A stretch of 29,151 bases of DNA from Priapulus caudatus (Eukaryota; Priapulida; Priapulimorpha; Priapulimorphida; Priapulidae), in contig NW_014577196.1 of the NCBI RefSeq assembly GCF_000485595.1, forward strand, positions 11,996-41,146, in the 5' to 3' direction. Below the pieces are notes generated by a model. It was given only the letters and a program-made list of their open reading frames with translations, had not been told where the DNA came from and made no database searches. The translations under genes and the position numbers were made by a program. Of the stretch, positions 19,889 through 29,151 are shown one piece after another (the stretch's first letter is position 1; every line of letters starts with the position of its first letter).

Positions 19889-22800
19889 CTATTTCTCCCA
19901 CCGGTCGCCATACTTGTTTTTAGTTTCTGAAATCAAAGCACATGTTTACAATGCGTGAGTATGTAGATTTGCAGTGGTAACCACAATGGAATACACGCTT
20001 TACTACAGTACAGAGTGATTGCATGAGGTTAAATTCAGGTCCAGTGGGAAGACACCAAATTAAGTTACAGCAATGCACACAGTATGTTCTATGAAGACAG
20101 TAGGAGGGCCATCATATATTATTCCAACTCGTCAATTTACCTCATAAATTAAAATAAATACAGCAAGCTATGTGACATAACTGCATAAATAATTCTTTTC
20201 AATAAAAACACATGCATGCTGGGGGTCCAAAATATTGCTCATGTAACGTAAATCTAATAAATGCACACGCTGATGAATTCTCATCGTGGAAAAGCAAGCT
20301 AATATTCGCACAAAACTGCAGGTCTCTCTCTCTCTCAAAAAACCCCCCACGGCAACAATGCACTGAGCGCATACCTAACAATCTCTCCTCTGATGGTTTA
20401 TACACAGGCTGAAGAGGAGGCCTGGAAGACGGAGCGTTAGAGTCCGAGTCCGTCTGCCGAACCTCAAACCTCTTGTTATACTCGCTGCGATTCCTGCTGC
20501 GCAGCTCCTCGTATGAAGTGCCCATCTGTTCCTGCTGCCGACTCCCCAGCGGCTGGCTATAAACGTCGTCTGAAACAAGAGGCTAAACCACTGAAGCCCT
20601 GTCAATGTGGGTGTAGGAGCCATGCAAAGGAAGGTAAGATGCATGCGTGAAATCCTCCCTACACTAACAGATTTAATTCCAAACGAATTCCAACAAATCG
20701 TGAAAAAACATAAATGTGCCCTTACATATAGCTTCGATTGTATGCAAACTTTTGGGAAAGCAATATTCATTAGTATTGGGAATATTAATCATCATTATTA
20801 TTCCAATTTATTAATTGGGAAAGCTTATTTACGGAGAGCGGTACTTGTGTATAGACAGCGTATACGTACTGTCGATGCTAGGTCGGAAGCCATCATCGAG
20901 TCCTGCAGACTCATTGACCGCTGACTCGATGTCAGCTGACCCCTGATAGTCGTCCGTTCCTCTCTTGTCCGATCCCATCTCAACCTGTGCAGTCTGCTGC
21001 TTATGACGTTCTCTGTGGGAAGGAAAAAGTAAACGGAATCGACGAAAGTTAGGGCATGATTACACTCTCGTATGTACAAGATTTGTCTCAGTCACTGGCG
21101 CTCTTCGGAAGCACTCTTGAAACGTTAGTGGGAATTACTTCAGTGAGAGTTGATTCCAATCAACAGTCGAAATGTTCTCGCAGACTGGGCAAGATATTAG
21201 CCGCGTTCACACGTAGCAAGAAATTCGGTATTTAGCGTTCACACGAAGCAAAATGCGCGGTCCAAGAAATACGGAATCTAAATAGATTCGGTATTTGTTG
21301 AAATACGCGGCTTCCCAGATGCCGAATTATTTGCCGTGCTTGAGAAATTCCGAATCTCTTGGACCACGTATTTCTCTCGTGTGAATGCTAAATACCGAAT
21401 TTCTGAAGCCGCGTATTTTATAGACTGGTCCGCGCTCGACAGTTCCAGTGTAACGCGAGTGGAACTGTCGAGCACGGACCAGTCCACGTATTTTATTGGC
21501 AGTTGGTGCGCATTGCATTGTTTATTTCGCATTGTTCGCTTGGACGCATTTTTTTTTCCAGTGTACTAAAGCAGCTCGCAGCTCGCAAATATGGCATTTC
21601 TGGAGCCGCGAATCAGCATGTGAACGCTCGGTCGCGAATTTGTCTCAGATTCGGTATCTCGCAAATACCGTATTTCATAAATACGGAGTCTCGTGTGAAC
21701 GCAGCGATTGTGTAGTTTTGTGATTAAAATGTACATCAAACTCAACGACATCAATATAACATTGATATAATATCAGGTTAGGAGTCTATGCGATAGCAAA
21801 ATTAATGTAAAAATAATTACTACTTAGGCCTGATAGTAATCACTTAACCTGACATGCAGCATTAGCATGCTTGAATGTGCATCATATGAAATGTGACTTT
21901 GATTAAGTAACATGATGTAAGCAGTATCAGAAATATTCTAAATATGTTTCCTATTCACTCGTGAAATATATAGTATATAGTATAATAGTACCATAACTCA
22001 GAGTAACGCGCAGATGCACAATGACGTCTTCTCTTTCTCTGGCCTATTACAATAGCAGTGGAGAGTCCCTGCATCAGACCTGTTCGTTTTACGATGATGT
22101 GAATAATTGTTAACTAGATGGTCACATAAGCACGTACAACTGTCTGTAGTGTTCCCTGCCGCTCTGTCCCATCCGTAGAGCATCTGCTAGAGGACTGTTC
22201 TCCAGCTGTAGCAGCTTCTCTCTACATCGCGTCTGGTACGAGATTTTTCCCATCATGTATCCGAGAAACCCAGCTCCTGCAATTAACAGGTAAATTGATT
22301 GTAACCAAAGTACACCAACTTTAACACTAACCAACCCATCTAAATCAACTGATAAGGGAGAAAAAAACTATCGTGAATAGAAAATGAATTGGTAACAACC
22401 CACTTTTCAGCCCTGTTTAGGAGGCAATTCAGATGAGTTGGACTATATTCATTCAACCATTATTTATGGAAGGTCAGTTTTAGACGAGTGATGGGATGTG
22501 AAAGCGACCCCTCGCCTTAAAAAGTGAGGCCAATTGATTGTGTATTATACTCTTACATACATTTTAATTGCACTAAGTGCTAAGTTGGTCTGGTCTGTTC
22601 ATTATCAGTATGTAGATACATCACCCTTCCACTATGTATACAAAGTGTTATATTTCAATTCTCCCAATATAACACTTGCTTTTTTTTAATTGCAAATAAA
22701 AGATTGAACCTACCCACAACCTTAAAGAAGGAACCAAACGTTGGATGAGCCTTTATATAGCCCATATTCACTGCCAGTTGCACTGCAACCATGCTCCCCA

Positions 22801-24221
22801 TAGATGCAGGTAAACCTGTCAGTGAAAGGAATTCATTGTTAATTCCATAAAGGTGACCATTGGGCAAAGGTATGGGGGAACAGGACCTTGAAATATGGAG
22901 ACAATACTTGTAATTCTGACAAATACTACAGAGGATGGTGACACATCTTTACAGTAATTGATGCAATATCACATTAGTTTTAAGTTCATGTACATGTAGC
23001 TATTGTAACTATGAAAATTAACAATGGTTTCTACATTCATACTTCTCTTCCAGAATGATTCCCTATTGCATTCCTTCAATACTCTTAACTCATCTGGTGT
23101 GAATATGATTCCAGCCTAAAATTTTAAAAGGATTAATAAAATATTATTAACTTATTATCAACTACATTATGCTCAGGGTTCTGGCCAGGTGAAATAACAT
23201 TTCATGTGCTATATAATGTTTGCTGTTGTTATTGTTTTTTTTGTATTTTTTTTTAATGGATTATAAGCTGTGGTACTTTGACTGAGCAAGAATGAAATAT
23301 ACAATACCTGACTGCACTTCACTCTGGTGTGTGCTGAACACAGAAAACTTTATCAGTGCCATGGACTTCATCGGCATGCAGGGGTCAGCTAGATTATTTA
23401 GTATGGGGGAGACTTGGGGCAACTGTGGGCACTGAGACTGAGAGACCCACAGGCACTTGGACCGTTTCAATAATAAAATGATGGTTAATAAATATAACTT
23501 GTCAGTACTACTACTAGCCCTACCAGTACCAGTACCAGTAATAGTCTTAATGTTTGATTTGACCTAATAACTTCACTTCAACACCGTCCAATACACCGCT
23601 GCAACACATAGCGTGCCACGCCCTGTGCATGCACAAATACACAGTGATATAGAGTATATCACTGTGTATTTGTGCATACACACTCTATATCACTGTGTAT
23701 TTGTGCATGCACAAGGGCGTGCGCGCTATGTGTTGCAGCGGTGTATTGGACGGTGTTGAAGTGAAGTTATTAGGTCAAATCAAACATTAAGACTATTACT
23801 GGTACTGATAGGGCTAGTAGTAGTACCGACAAGTTGTATTTATTAACCATCATTTTATTATTGAAACGGTCCAAGTGCCTGTGGAGAGACCTGCCCAGTC
23901 CTAGTTCAGCACATTTGCGAAAATGAGGGCTGGGTGCCAAACTAGGATTGTGAAAGAGTCCTCGACCTCGTAAATAGGTATATACTACTACTAGTATTAG
24001 TACCGCTACGAGTCTTACGAGTCACCGAGACTTAGAAGCTCCGATCAAAGTGTATGGTCTGCACGTTTGTGATGATGTTGATAACTGTAAAATGTCTTTC
24101 GGACAACCTTCACCTGTTTCTGTGCCTGTGCTGGTTGCTGTGGTTGTGACTGTGATCGTAGTAGGGAGTAGGCTTCATTTCGACCGTCCGTTGATGAATA
24201 CGACTCAGTACTAGTAGACAT
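19889..24221 (-). CDS. OCIAD1: OCIA domain-containing protein (OCIAD1/2 type), complete, 7 exons
   Basis: Exons, 5' to 3': 24114-24221, 23043-23115, 22714-22815, 22141-22276, 20870-21012, 20375-20569, 19889-19926. Phases agree throughout and give 264 residues plus TAG; relatives are about 245. The OCIA domain spans about residues 37-130: TPDELRVLKECNRESFWKR, then PASMGSMVAVQLAV and GAGFLGYMMGKISYQ, two hydrophobic hairpin-like segments, then LENSPLADALR. The tail has the conserved TSYEELRSRNRSEY motif and the KYGDRWEK C-terminus, matching KYGDTWDE of OCIAD1. Family members are membrane proteins of mitochondria and endosomes linked to respiratory-complex regulation; this is family knowledge. 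The start ATG opens exon 1, which is Gln/Ser-rich. The exon 4 donor (ACA|GTTGTA) is weak but is the only one that keeps the frame. OCIAD1 versus OCIAD2 cannot be decided; many invertebrates have one gene. Confidence 0.93.
21203..21702. mobile_element. Inverted-repeat element with GCGTTCACACG termini in OCIAD intron 4
   Basis: The ends are GCGTTCACACG (21203-21213) and its exact reverse complement (21692-21702). Between them, degenerate motifs such as AAATACGGAATCT, GAATTTCTGAAGCCGCG and CGCGGCTTCCCAGATGCC recur in both orientations. The centre is a long hairpin: arms about 21423-21446 and 21461-21484 (GACTGGTCCGCGCTCGAC and complement) with one mismatch. No coding capacity and no clear target duplication. 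It looks like a composite foldback MITE; family unknown. Confidence 0.6.
23448..23883. mobile_element. Foldback element 1 in OCIAD intron 1, 8-bp target duplication
   Basis: A 436-bp element that is almost entirely an inverted repeat: left arm 23448 to about 23660, right arm about 23670 to 23883. Ends are CACAGGCACTTGGACCGTTT and its reverse complement. It is flanked by the exact 8-bp direct repeat GAGAGACC (23440-23447 and 23884-23891). The centre repeats ATATCACTGTGTATTTGTGC. It has no open frame, so it depends on a transposase from elsewhere. An 8-bp duplication is known from hAT, P, Mutator-like and Merlin elements; the terminal sequence alone does not choose among them. Confidence 0.85.
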
Positions 24222-25196
24222 GGTCGCTGTTGCTCACTGTAATGCGTACATAAACATTAAACAGTCAAGATTTCAAGATTTTCAAGATTTTTATTTGTGC
24301 TAAACGAGGATAAATCAAACAGTGGGAAAATTAAACATTTATAACTTTGTTAATATAAATATAATGCACGGGTATGGCGAAAGGACCTTGCGGTCATCGA
24401 GTCAGCCATACACTATAGTCTATACCGTACTCTCTATAGTTACAGTACATATTTGATGTTACATTAGTCATTATTAATATTAATATTATTAGTATTACGT
24501 TCCAAGACACGATGTTGAATGATATTTACAATACAAATACATGACGTGATCTGATGGTTAGGGCCTACACTACAGCACACACATATAGTATATAGATATA
24601 TAGATATAGATATAGATATATAGAAAGAACTGCTCCTAACCTGCATACAAATTGTATGATAAAATGATGTAAAATATGGGCAAATATTGAAATCTTTAAA
24701 AATAATACATTCGCACTGATTAGCCATTAGATGGCGCGCTTATCGCTTCGCTTATCGGTGAACATTATCGGTCGAACATTTGGCTACAATTCCCTAATAA
24801 TATAATTTTAACTCATACCTATGCGTCGCAATACTATTGAAATTTAAATTTTGTTGTCATGACCAGATTCTTTCAAAAACAGAAATTTTTTCAGTTTAAT
24901 ATCTCTGAGCCAACGTCGTGACGTCACCAAGATATTGTCATGCCATCTATATCCGTGGAAACGGAAGAAGAGAAAGATTGGATTTTGCTACGGTACTATT
25001 TCAATGTTTTGCTGTTTTATGAAAAAGTGTTGTTTTAAGCTGTCTTTAGCCAACATAATAATGTAATACGCATTTTTGCTGGTGAAGATCAGTTCAGGTA
25101 TTTGTTATATCATTCGCTCATACGCAGTTATGTTCATTAAAGCTGCACGAAGTGTTATTTCGAAAATTGTAAATATTGTCATTGACTGACTGCATG
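24222..25196. other. Region upstream of OCIAD, no gene seen
   Basis: It contains the presumed OCIAD promoter and 5' UTR, a small GATATA microsatellite at about 24586-24624, and otherwise AT-rich DNA. No TATA box at a convincing distance from the ATG at 24221. Confidence 0.5.
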
Positions 25197-25221
25197 CACA
25201 GGTCCCTATAAAGTCTATATC

Positions 25222-26273
25222 CACAGGCACTTGAAGCGTTTCAATAAAATATAATGCTAACTAAATACGAAATATATTTACTACCAAATTCTTAATGTTT
25301 CTATACTTTCTTTCACCTATTATTGCCGACAGTTTCCTGTAAATTCCGTCCAAATCCTACGTTCAACCATGGCATATACGCTGCCGACGCCATTGCTTTC
25401 GCGGCGCGACTGTTGCACGCTTACACTAATATATATAGCAGGTAGGAAAGCAGGATCGCAAAATTTACTCGACGCTCGCTGGATTTCACACGATTACAAC
25501 ACCAATAGTGGCAATACACATCCAACAGCTTCCATCTTTGTTTCTATGTGTACATAAATGTTCACTTGTTATAAAAACATACTGTCTGTTCATAACCGAG
25601 CTGTGTCACGCGAAATCACACAAAGACTGACGAAATTCTCATGTTCGCGAACCTTCCACAGGAATGTAAATGGCTGTCAGAATACAGGGCTATATAGACT
25701 GGGACTCGCTCCCACATCGATTACCTATCGAGTGACTAAGCTAAGCCGAGAGGTGGGAGCGAGTGCCAGTCTATGGACTATAGGCGGCGCGCAGGCGGCT
25801 CACTGCTTTCCAACTCCTGTACGAGCCTCGGCCATTGGAACGTTGCAAAAACGTTGCAGCGTTGCGGCGCAAGAATGAGGTAACGAAGAGCGCCGGTAGA
25901 TGTTTCCTGATTCTGACAGCCATTTACATTACTGTGGAAGGTTCGCGAACGCGAGAATTGTGGAATGGTTGGAAGTGTTGGATGTGTATTCGTGTTGTAA
26001 TCGTGTGAAATCAAGCGAGCGTCGAGTGAATTTTACGATCCCGCTATATATTTCCTACCTGCTATATATATTAGTGTAAGTGTGCAACAGTCGCGCCGCG
26101 AAAGCAATGGCGCCGGCAGCGTATATGGTTGGACGTAGGATTTGGATGGAATTTACAGAAAACTGTCGGCAATAATAGGTGAAAGAGAGTATAGAAACAT
26201 TAAGAATTCGGTAGTAAATAGATTTCGTATTTAGTTAGCATTATATTTTATTGAAACGCTTCAAGTGCCTGTG
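25222..26273. mobile_element. Foldback element 3 (inner), nested in element 2
   Basis: A 1052-bp element with inverted arms of about 300 bases (about 25222-25535 against 25965-26273), roughly 93-95 percent alike by eye. Ends are CACAGGCACTTGAAGCGTTT and its reverse complement, close to those of element 1. The flanking 8-mers are TCTATATC (25214-25221) and CCTATATC (26274-26281), one mismatch. A secondary match (CGCGAACCTTCCACAG ... AATGTAAATGGCTGTCAG) extends the inverted homology inwards. The centre holds a further 22-bp hairpin (25694-25715 with 25753-25774, one mismatch). No transposase coding sequence. Confidence 0.85.
25694..25774. repeat. 22-bp hairpin in the centre of foldback element 3
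   Basis: Arms 25694-25715 and 25753-25774 are reverse complements with one mismatch (ATAGACTGGGACTCGCTCC and complement). It lies in the otherwise unpaired central region, so it may be a small insertion into element 3. Confidence 0.8.
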
Positions 26274-26861
26274 CCTATATCCAACACAAACCCCCAATGC
26301 GAGCACCGAAGGTGTGAGAAGGTAGGACACACAATTTCACGATTTTATCAAATCGGATTTGTTTCAATTAAAATACATGTGCATACACGTTCTTAGTTTG
26401 TATTGTTGTCTCCGGCGTCTTTGGTTGAACTGTCAATCATGTTTTACAGCGTATATAGCATATATTCCATATTTGTGAAAAATTAACAGTTACCACACGT
26501 TACAAAAATGGCGGCGACTTGTGTTTCGAATTTTGTCCAATCAGGTGGCGGCATTATATTCAGCTCGAAATCGTAGCGAAATATGTCAACACCATGACCG
26601 CCATTGAACGTGTGGAAACTGTTAATTTTTTACTGGCGACGGATTTTACTCTCCTAACGCTGTCAAATATCATCGACAGTGCAAACATATACAGGGGAGG
26701 TTAGTACAACAAAGTAGGAATACGGGAATGTGCATATTTTTATTGAGAATCAAAATCTTTCATTGATATCGGACATTCGTGAAATTGTGTGTCCTACCTT
26801 CTCACACCTTCGGTGCTCGCATTAGGGGTTCGTGTTGGATATAGGGACCTGTGACTGCATG

Positions 26862-28097
26862 CAGCATAGGGCATAGATGATAGCGGCAGCCACGCACACG
26901 GCAAAGTAGCCCCTCTGGATCCACTATGTGATCGGCCCAGACTATGCTATATAGTCTATGGGTCCTTGGTGTGAACAAAAGTTATGGTAAAATTTTCGAC
27001 AAAACTGAGCAGATTATGTTAGAACCTGTAAGTGGAATGGGAAATTTAATTGTGTGTTGGTTCGTCTGAGATCTAGCCCAGTGCTGTGGCGGTGCTGCTG
27101 GATAACGTATTTGATTTATATTTTTCAATTAATATATTACCTAGCTAGTATCAATAGTATAATTCATACATTACAAACAAAATGTACAGTAATAAAATGT
27201 TAAGCAATGCTAATAATCCAGGATAAAATATACATAAAGTATGTCTAGTACACATTGACACATAATTGCCAACAAACCAACCAATTACATACAAATCCTT
27301 TCACAAACAATAAGGACTAGACTATAATTGACTAAAGGCACACCCTAATAGATATTACTTAGAAATGTCTCACTTTCATTAAAAAAAACTCGTTGCCCAT
27401 AGAAGGCTAGTTAATTAACTACAAATCTTGATCTTTATATGTACATCGAGAAGCCTCAATAGGCGAATTACGACAGGTACATATCATATACAAGTATCCT
27501 AGAAACCATTTTTATTAGAATAGTATTAGCATATTTGACTTGAATTGTGGTAAATATAAAGTAAGTATTCTACCGGAAACAATAGTTATTCTACACTTTT
27601 TTTTACAAACTGTTAACTGCAATTTCGTATCAGTTTATTTTTATTTTCAATTCTTTGCTGTATCCTTATTTTTCTGTTTTATTTAATGCAAACAAACACT
27701 GGACATTTATACATGGTTTACATAACGACTAACGAGTAATTTTACTGTTAGCGATAATAAAAGTTACCTAGAATTTTTTTCTATTTTTACCTAGTTTAAT
27801 AATTGTCTTACTATTTTTTTTAAATTTTTATGCAAAATATAAATGCTATTTACAAGTATACCTATCGTGAAAAGGTCAAATTGTAATTTCACTCGCTGTT
27901 CTTTTTTGTACAGGTGCAGGAAACCTTCAAGGGCGTGGCATCACAGAGTAACATTCTGCTGGAATCTTGCATTAGTGATATTGGGGTTGATAGGTCAACA
28001 ATAAAAACCGAGTTCCTCTGCCCGGGATTAAAACGGAACGCCGCCTAAATGGAGTAGAATTCCGACTCTGCTCGACCGGACACCGACCGCCGTCACC
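26862..28097. other. Upstream region of tankyrase, no other gene seen
   Basis: AT-rich from about 27100 to 27900, then rising GC toward the start codon, which suggests a promoter-proximal CpG-rich zone from about 28010. A TTTTTTGTACAG acceptor-like site at about 27903-27914 could begin a 5' UTR exon, but this is only a pattern match. Confidence 0.45.
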
Positions 28098-28598
28098 ATG
28101 GCGACGCGCCGGGGAACGGCCGTCGGGCAGACGCTGCCGACGGAGTGCGCGCCGGGTGACCCGGGTCGCGAACTCTTCGAGGCGTGCCGCAACGGCGACC
28201 TTTCGCGCGTCAAGAAGCTCGTCGGCCCGGGCAACGTCAACGCAAAGGACACGGCGGGGCGGCGGTCGACGCCGCTGCACTTCGCCGCGGGGTTCGGCCG
28301 CCGCGACGTCGTTGAACACCTGCTGGAGCGCGGCGCGGACGTGCACAGCCGCGACGATGGCGGCCTCATCCCGCTGCACAACGCCTGCTCGTTCGGGCAC
28401 GCCGAGGTCGTCTCGCTGCTGCTGACGCACGGCGCCGACGCAAACGCGCGCGACAACTGGAACTACACGCCGCTGCACGAAGCCGCGATCAAGGGCAAGA
28501 TCGACGTGTGCATCGTGCTGCTGCAGCACCGCGCCGACCCGGGCATCCGCAACACGGACGGCAAGACGGCGCTCGACCTCGCCGAGGCGTCTGCTAAG
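28098..28598 (+). CDS. TNKS: Tankyrase exon 1 (start of ankyrin repeat cluster 1)
   Basis: A 167-codon first exon ends in AAG|GTGAGT in phase 0; the ATG has a strong context (GTCACCATGG). Residues 24-40 read [17 protein letters not shown], and 57-155 hold three ankyrin repeats ([56 protein letters not shown]), ending in [10 protein letters not shown], where vertebrate tankyrase first cluster continues in the next exon. Tankyrases are poly(ADP-ribose) polymerases that bind partners through ankyrin clusters and act in Wnt signalling, telomere and spindle biology. Only the N-terminus is here; SAM and PARP domains lie beyond the window. The 23-residue leader lacks a His/Pro/Ser-rich region, so it resembles TNKS2 or invertebrate single tankyrases more than vertebrate TNKS1. 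One oddity is HRAD in the third repeat, where HGAD is usual. Confidence 0.95.
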
Positions 28599-28760
28599 GT
28601 GAGTGGGCGGGGCCGGGAGAAGGGAGGCGGGAAAGGAGGAGTTCCCTAAGGTGCGTGGGCGGGGCCGGGAGGAAGCAGGGGAGGAGGGAGGGAAACAAGG
28701 AGTCCACTAAGGAGCATGGACGGGGCCAGGGGCGGGGGTGGAAAGGAGGAGGCTGCATAG
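28594..28760 (+). repeat. Tandem repeat that includes the tankyrase exon 1 donor
   Basis: Three imperfect units begin CTAAGGTGAGTGGGCGGGGC at 28594, CTAAGGTGCGTGGGCGGGGC at 28646 and CTAAGGAGCATGGACGGGGC at 28707, spaced 52 and 61 bases. The first unit contains the real splice donor. G-rich throughout, with further decayed AAAGGAGGAG units to about 28840. Confidence 0.8.
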
Positions 28761-29032
28761 ATATGTGGTAGGGGTGGGGGACAGTAAAGGAGGAGACTGC
28801 GTAGATATGTAATATGGGGGCAGTAAAGGAGGTGTTCGCTAAGTTATATGGAGGGGTAATAGGCAGGGAGCAGGATTAGAAGCATCTGATAATGGTACAT
28901 GGGCAGAAGGAAGGAGTAGTGAAGGTGACCGCTAATCAATATAGGTCAACACACGTCGCGTTCTTACACACATACCTAGCGGTACGTTCGCGCACGTGGT
29001 TTCCACAGGTTTTCGCAATTAAATTCACTCGC
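28761..29032 (+). other. Tankyrase intron 1, no exon seen
   Basis: G-rich decayed repeat units followed by unremarkable intron. No exon matching the next part of the tankyrase ankyrin cluster was found before the right edge. Confidence 0.6.
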
Positions 29033-29151
29033 CTCCACTAACGTTTCCCCCTCCTCGGTCTCTTCAGTTGGTGCACGCTCACCTTGCTCCACTAACGTCC
29101 TCCCCCCCCCTCAGTCTCTTCAGTTGGTGCACGCTCACCTTGCTCCACTAA
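29033..29151 (+). repeat. About 55-bp tandem repeat at the right edge
   Basis: Units begin CTCCACTAACGT at 29033 and 29087, with a third starting at 29143 and cut by the window edge. Each holds TCTCTTCAGTTGGTGCACGC. The array may continue past the edge. Confidence 0.85.

Larger units (their letters stand above)
25197..26853. mobile_element. Foldback element 2 (outer), interrupted by foldback element 3
   Basis: Ends are CACAGGTCCCTATA (25197) and TATAGGGACCTGTG (to 26853), with the exact 8-bp direct repeat ACTGCATG on both sides (25189-25196 and 26854-26861). After the inner element, the left arm resumes at 26274 (CCTATATCCAACAC), running to about 26343 (GAGCACCGAAGGTGTGAG inside); the right arm matches it from about 26783. 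Without the inner element it is about 600 bp. The central part, 26344-26782, has no recognisable coding sequence. Confidence 0.85.

Noticed and set aside
20607-20924. 105-codon plus-strand open frame
   Set aside because: It is antisense to OCIAD exon 5 and adjacent intron, without similarity.
23261-23470. Minus-strand open frame in OCIAD intron 1 considered as an OCIAD exon
   Set aside because: Its translation does not match the OCIA domain; the real exon 2 is 23043-23115, with matching phases. It also overlaps the tip of a foldback element.
27972-28529. 185-codon minus-strand open frame
   Set aside because: It is the antisense of the GC-rich tankyrase exon 1; the plus strand matches tankyrase.

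Overview
The window is animal (metazoan) nuclear DNA: short phase-consistent exons with GT/AG borders, long AT-rich introns, dense CA/GT microsatellites and many non-autonomous DNA transposons. The genes and transposon types fit an invertebrate, probably marine, but the sequence alone does not fix the species. A 10-base N gap (18052-18061) marks a draft assembly.

Four genes can be reconstructed. Two are tandem minus-strand copies of a DBH/MOXD1-type copper monooxygenase (12 exons each recovered; copy 1 at 2538-9651, copy 2 at 12923-18563). Both have a signal peptide, a DOMON domain and all copper-ligand residues. Next comes a complete 7-exon minus-strand OCIA-domain (OCIAD1/2-type) gene at 19889-24221, encoding 264 residues. 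Last is exon 1 of a plus-strand tankyrase gene at 28098-28598, which carries the start of the first ankyrin cluster; the rest lies beyond the right edge. OCIAD and tankyrase are divergent, with 3.9 kb between them.

The DNA between and inside genes is largely mobile or repetitive. Two non-autonomous Helitrons (804-1618 and 7456-8499) share a 5' block, an internal tRNA-Arg(CCT)-like block, a central tandem array and a 3' hairpin followed by CTAG. The second lies in an intron of monooxygenase copy 1. Three long-inverted-repeat (foldback) elements share CACAGG termini and sit between 8-bp direct repeats: one in OCIAD intron 1, and two nested in each other between OCIAD and tankyrase. A fourth inverted-repeat element lies in OCIAD intron 4.

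The two monooxygenase copies are a patchwork. Two tracts, each including introns, are nearly identical, while other introns do not align. This suggests a recent tandem duplication with later gene conversion. In copy 2, exon 2 appears twice across the assembly gap, which is either an assembly artefact or a real exon duplication. The three kinds of gene have no obvious joint function. The best candidates for something undescribed are the nested CACAGG foldback family and the tRNA-bearing Helitrons with palindromic minisatellites.
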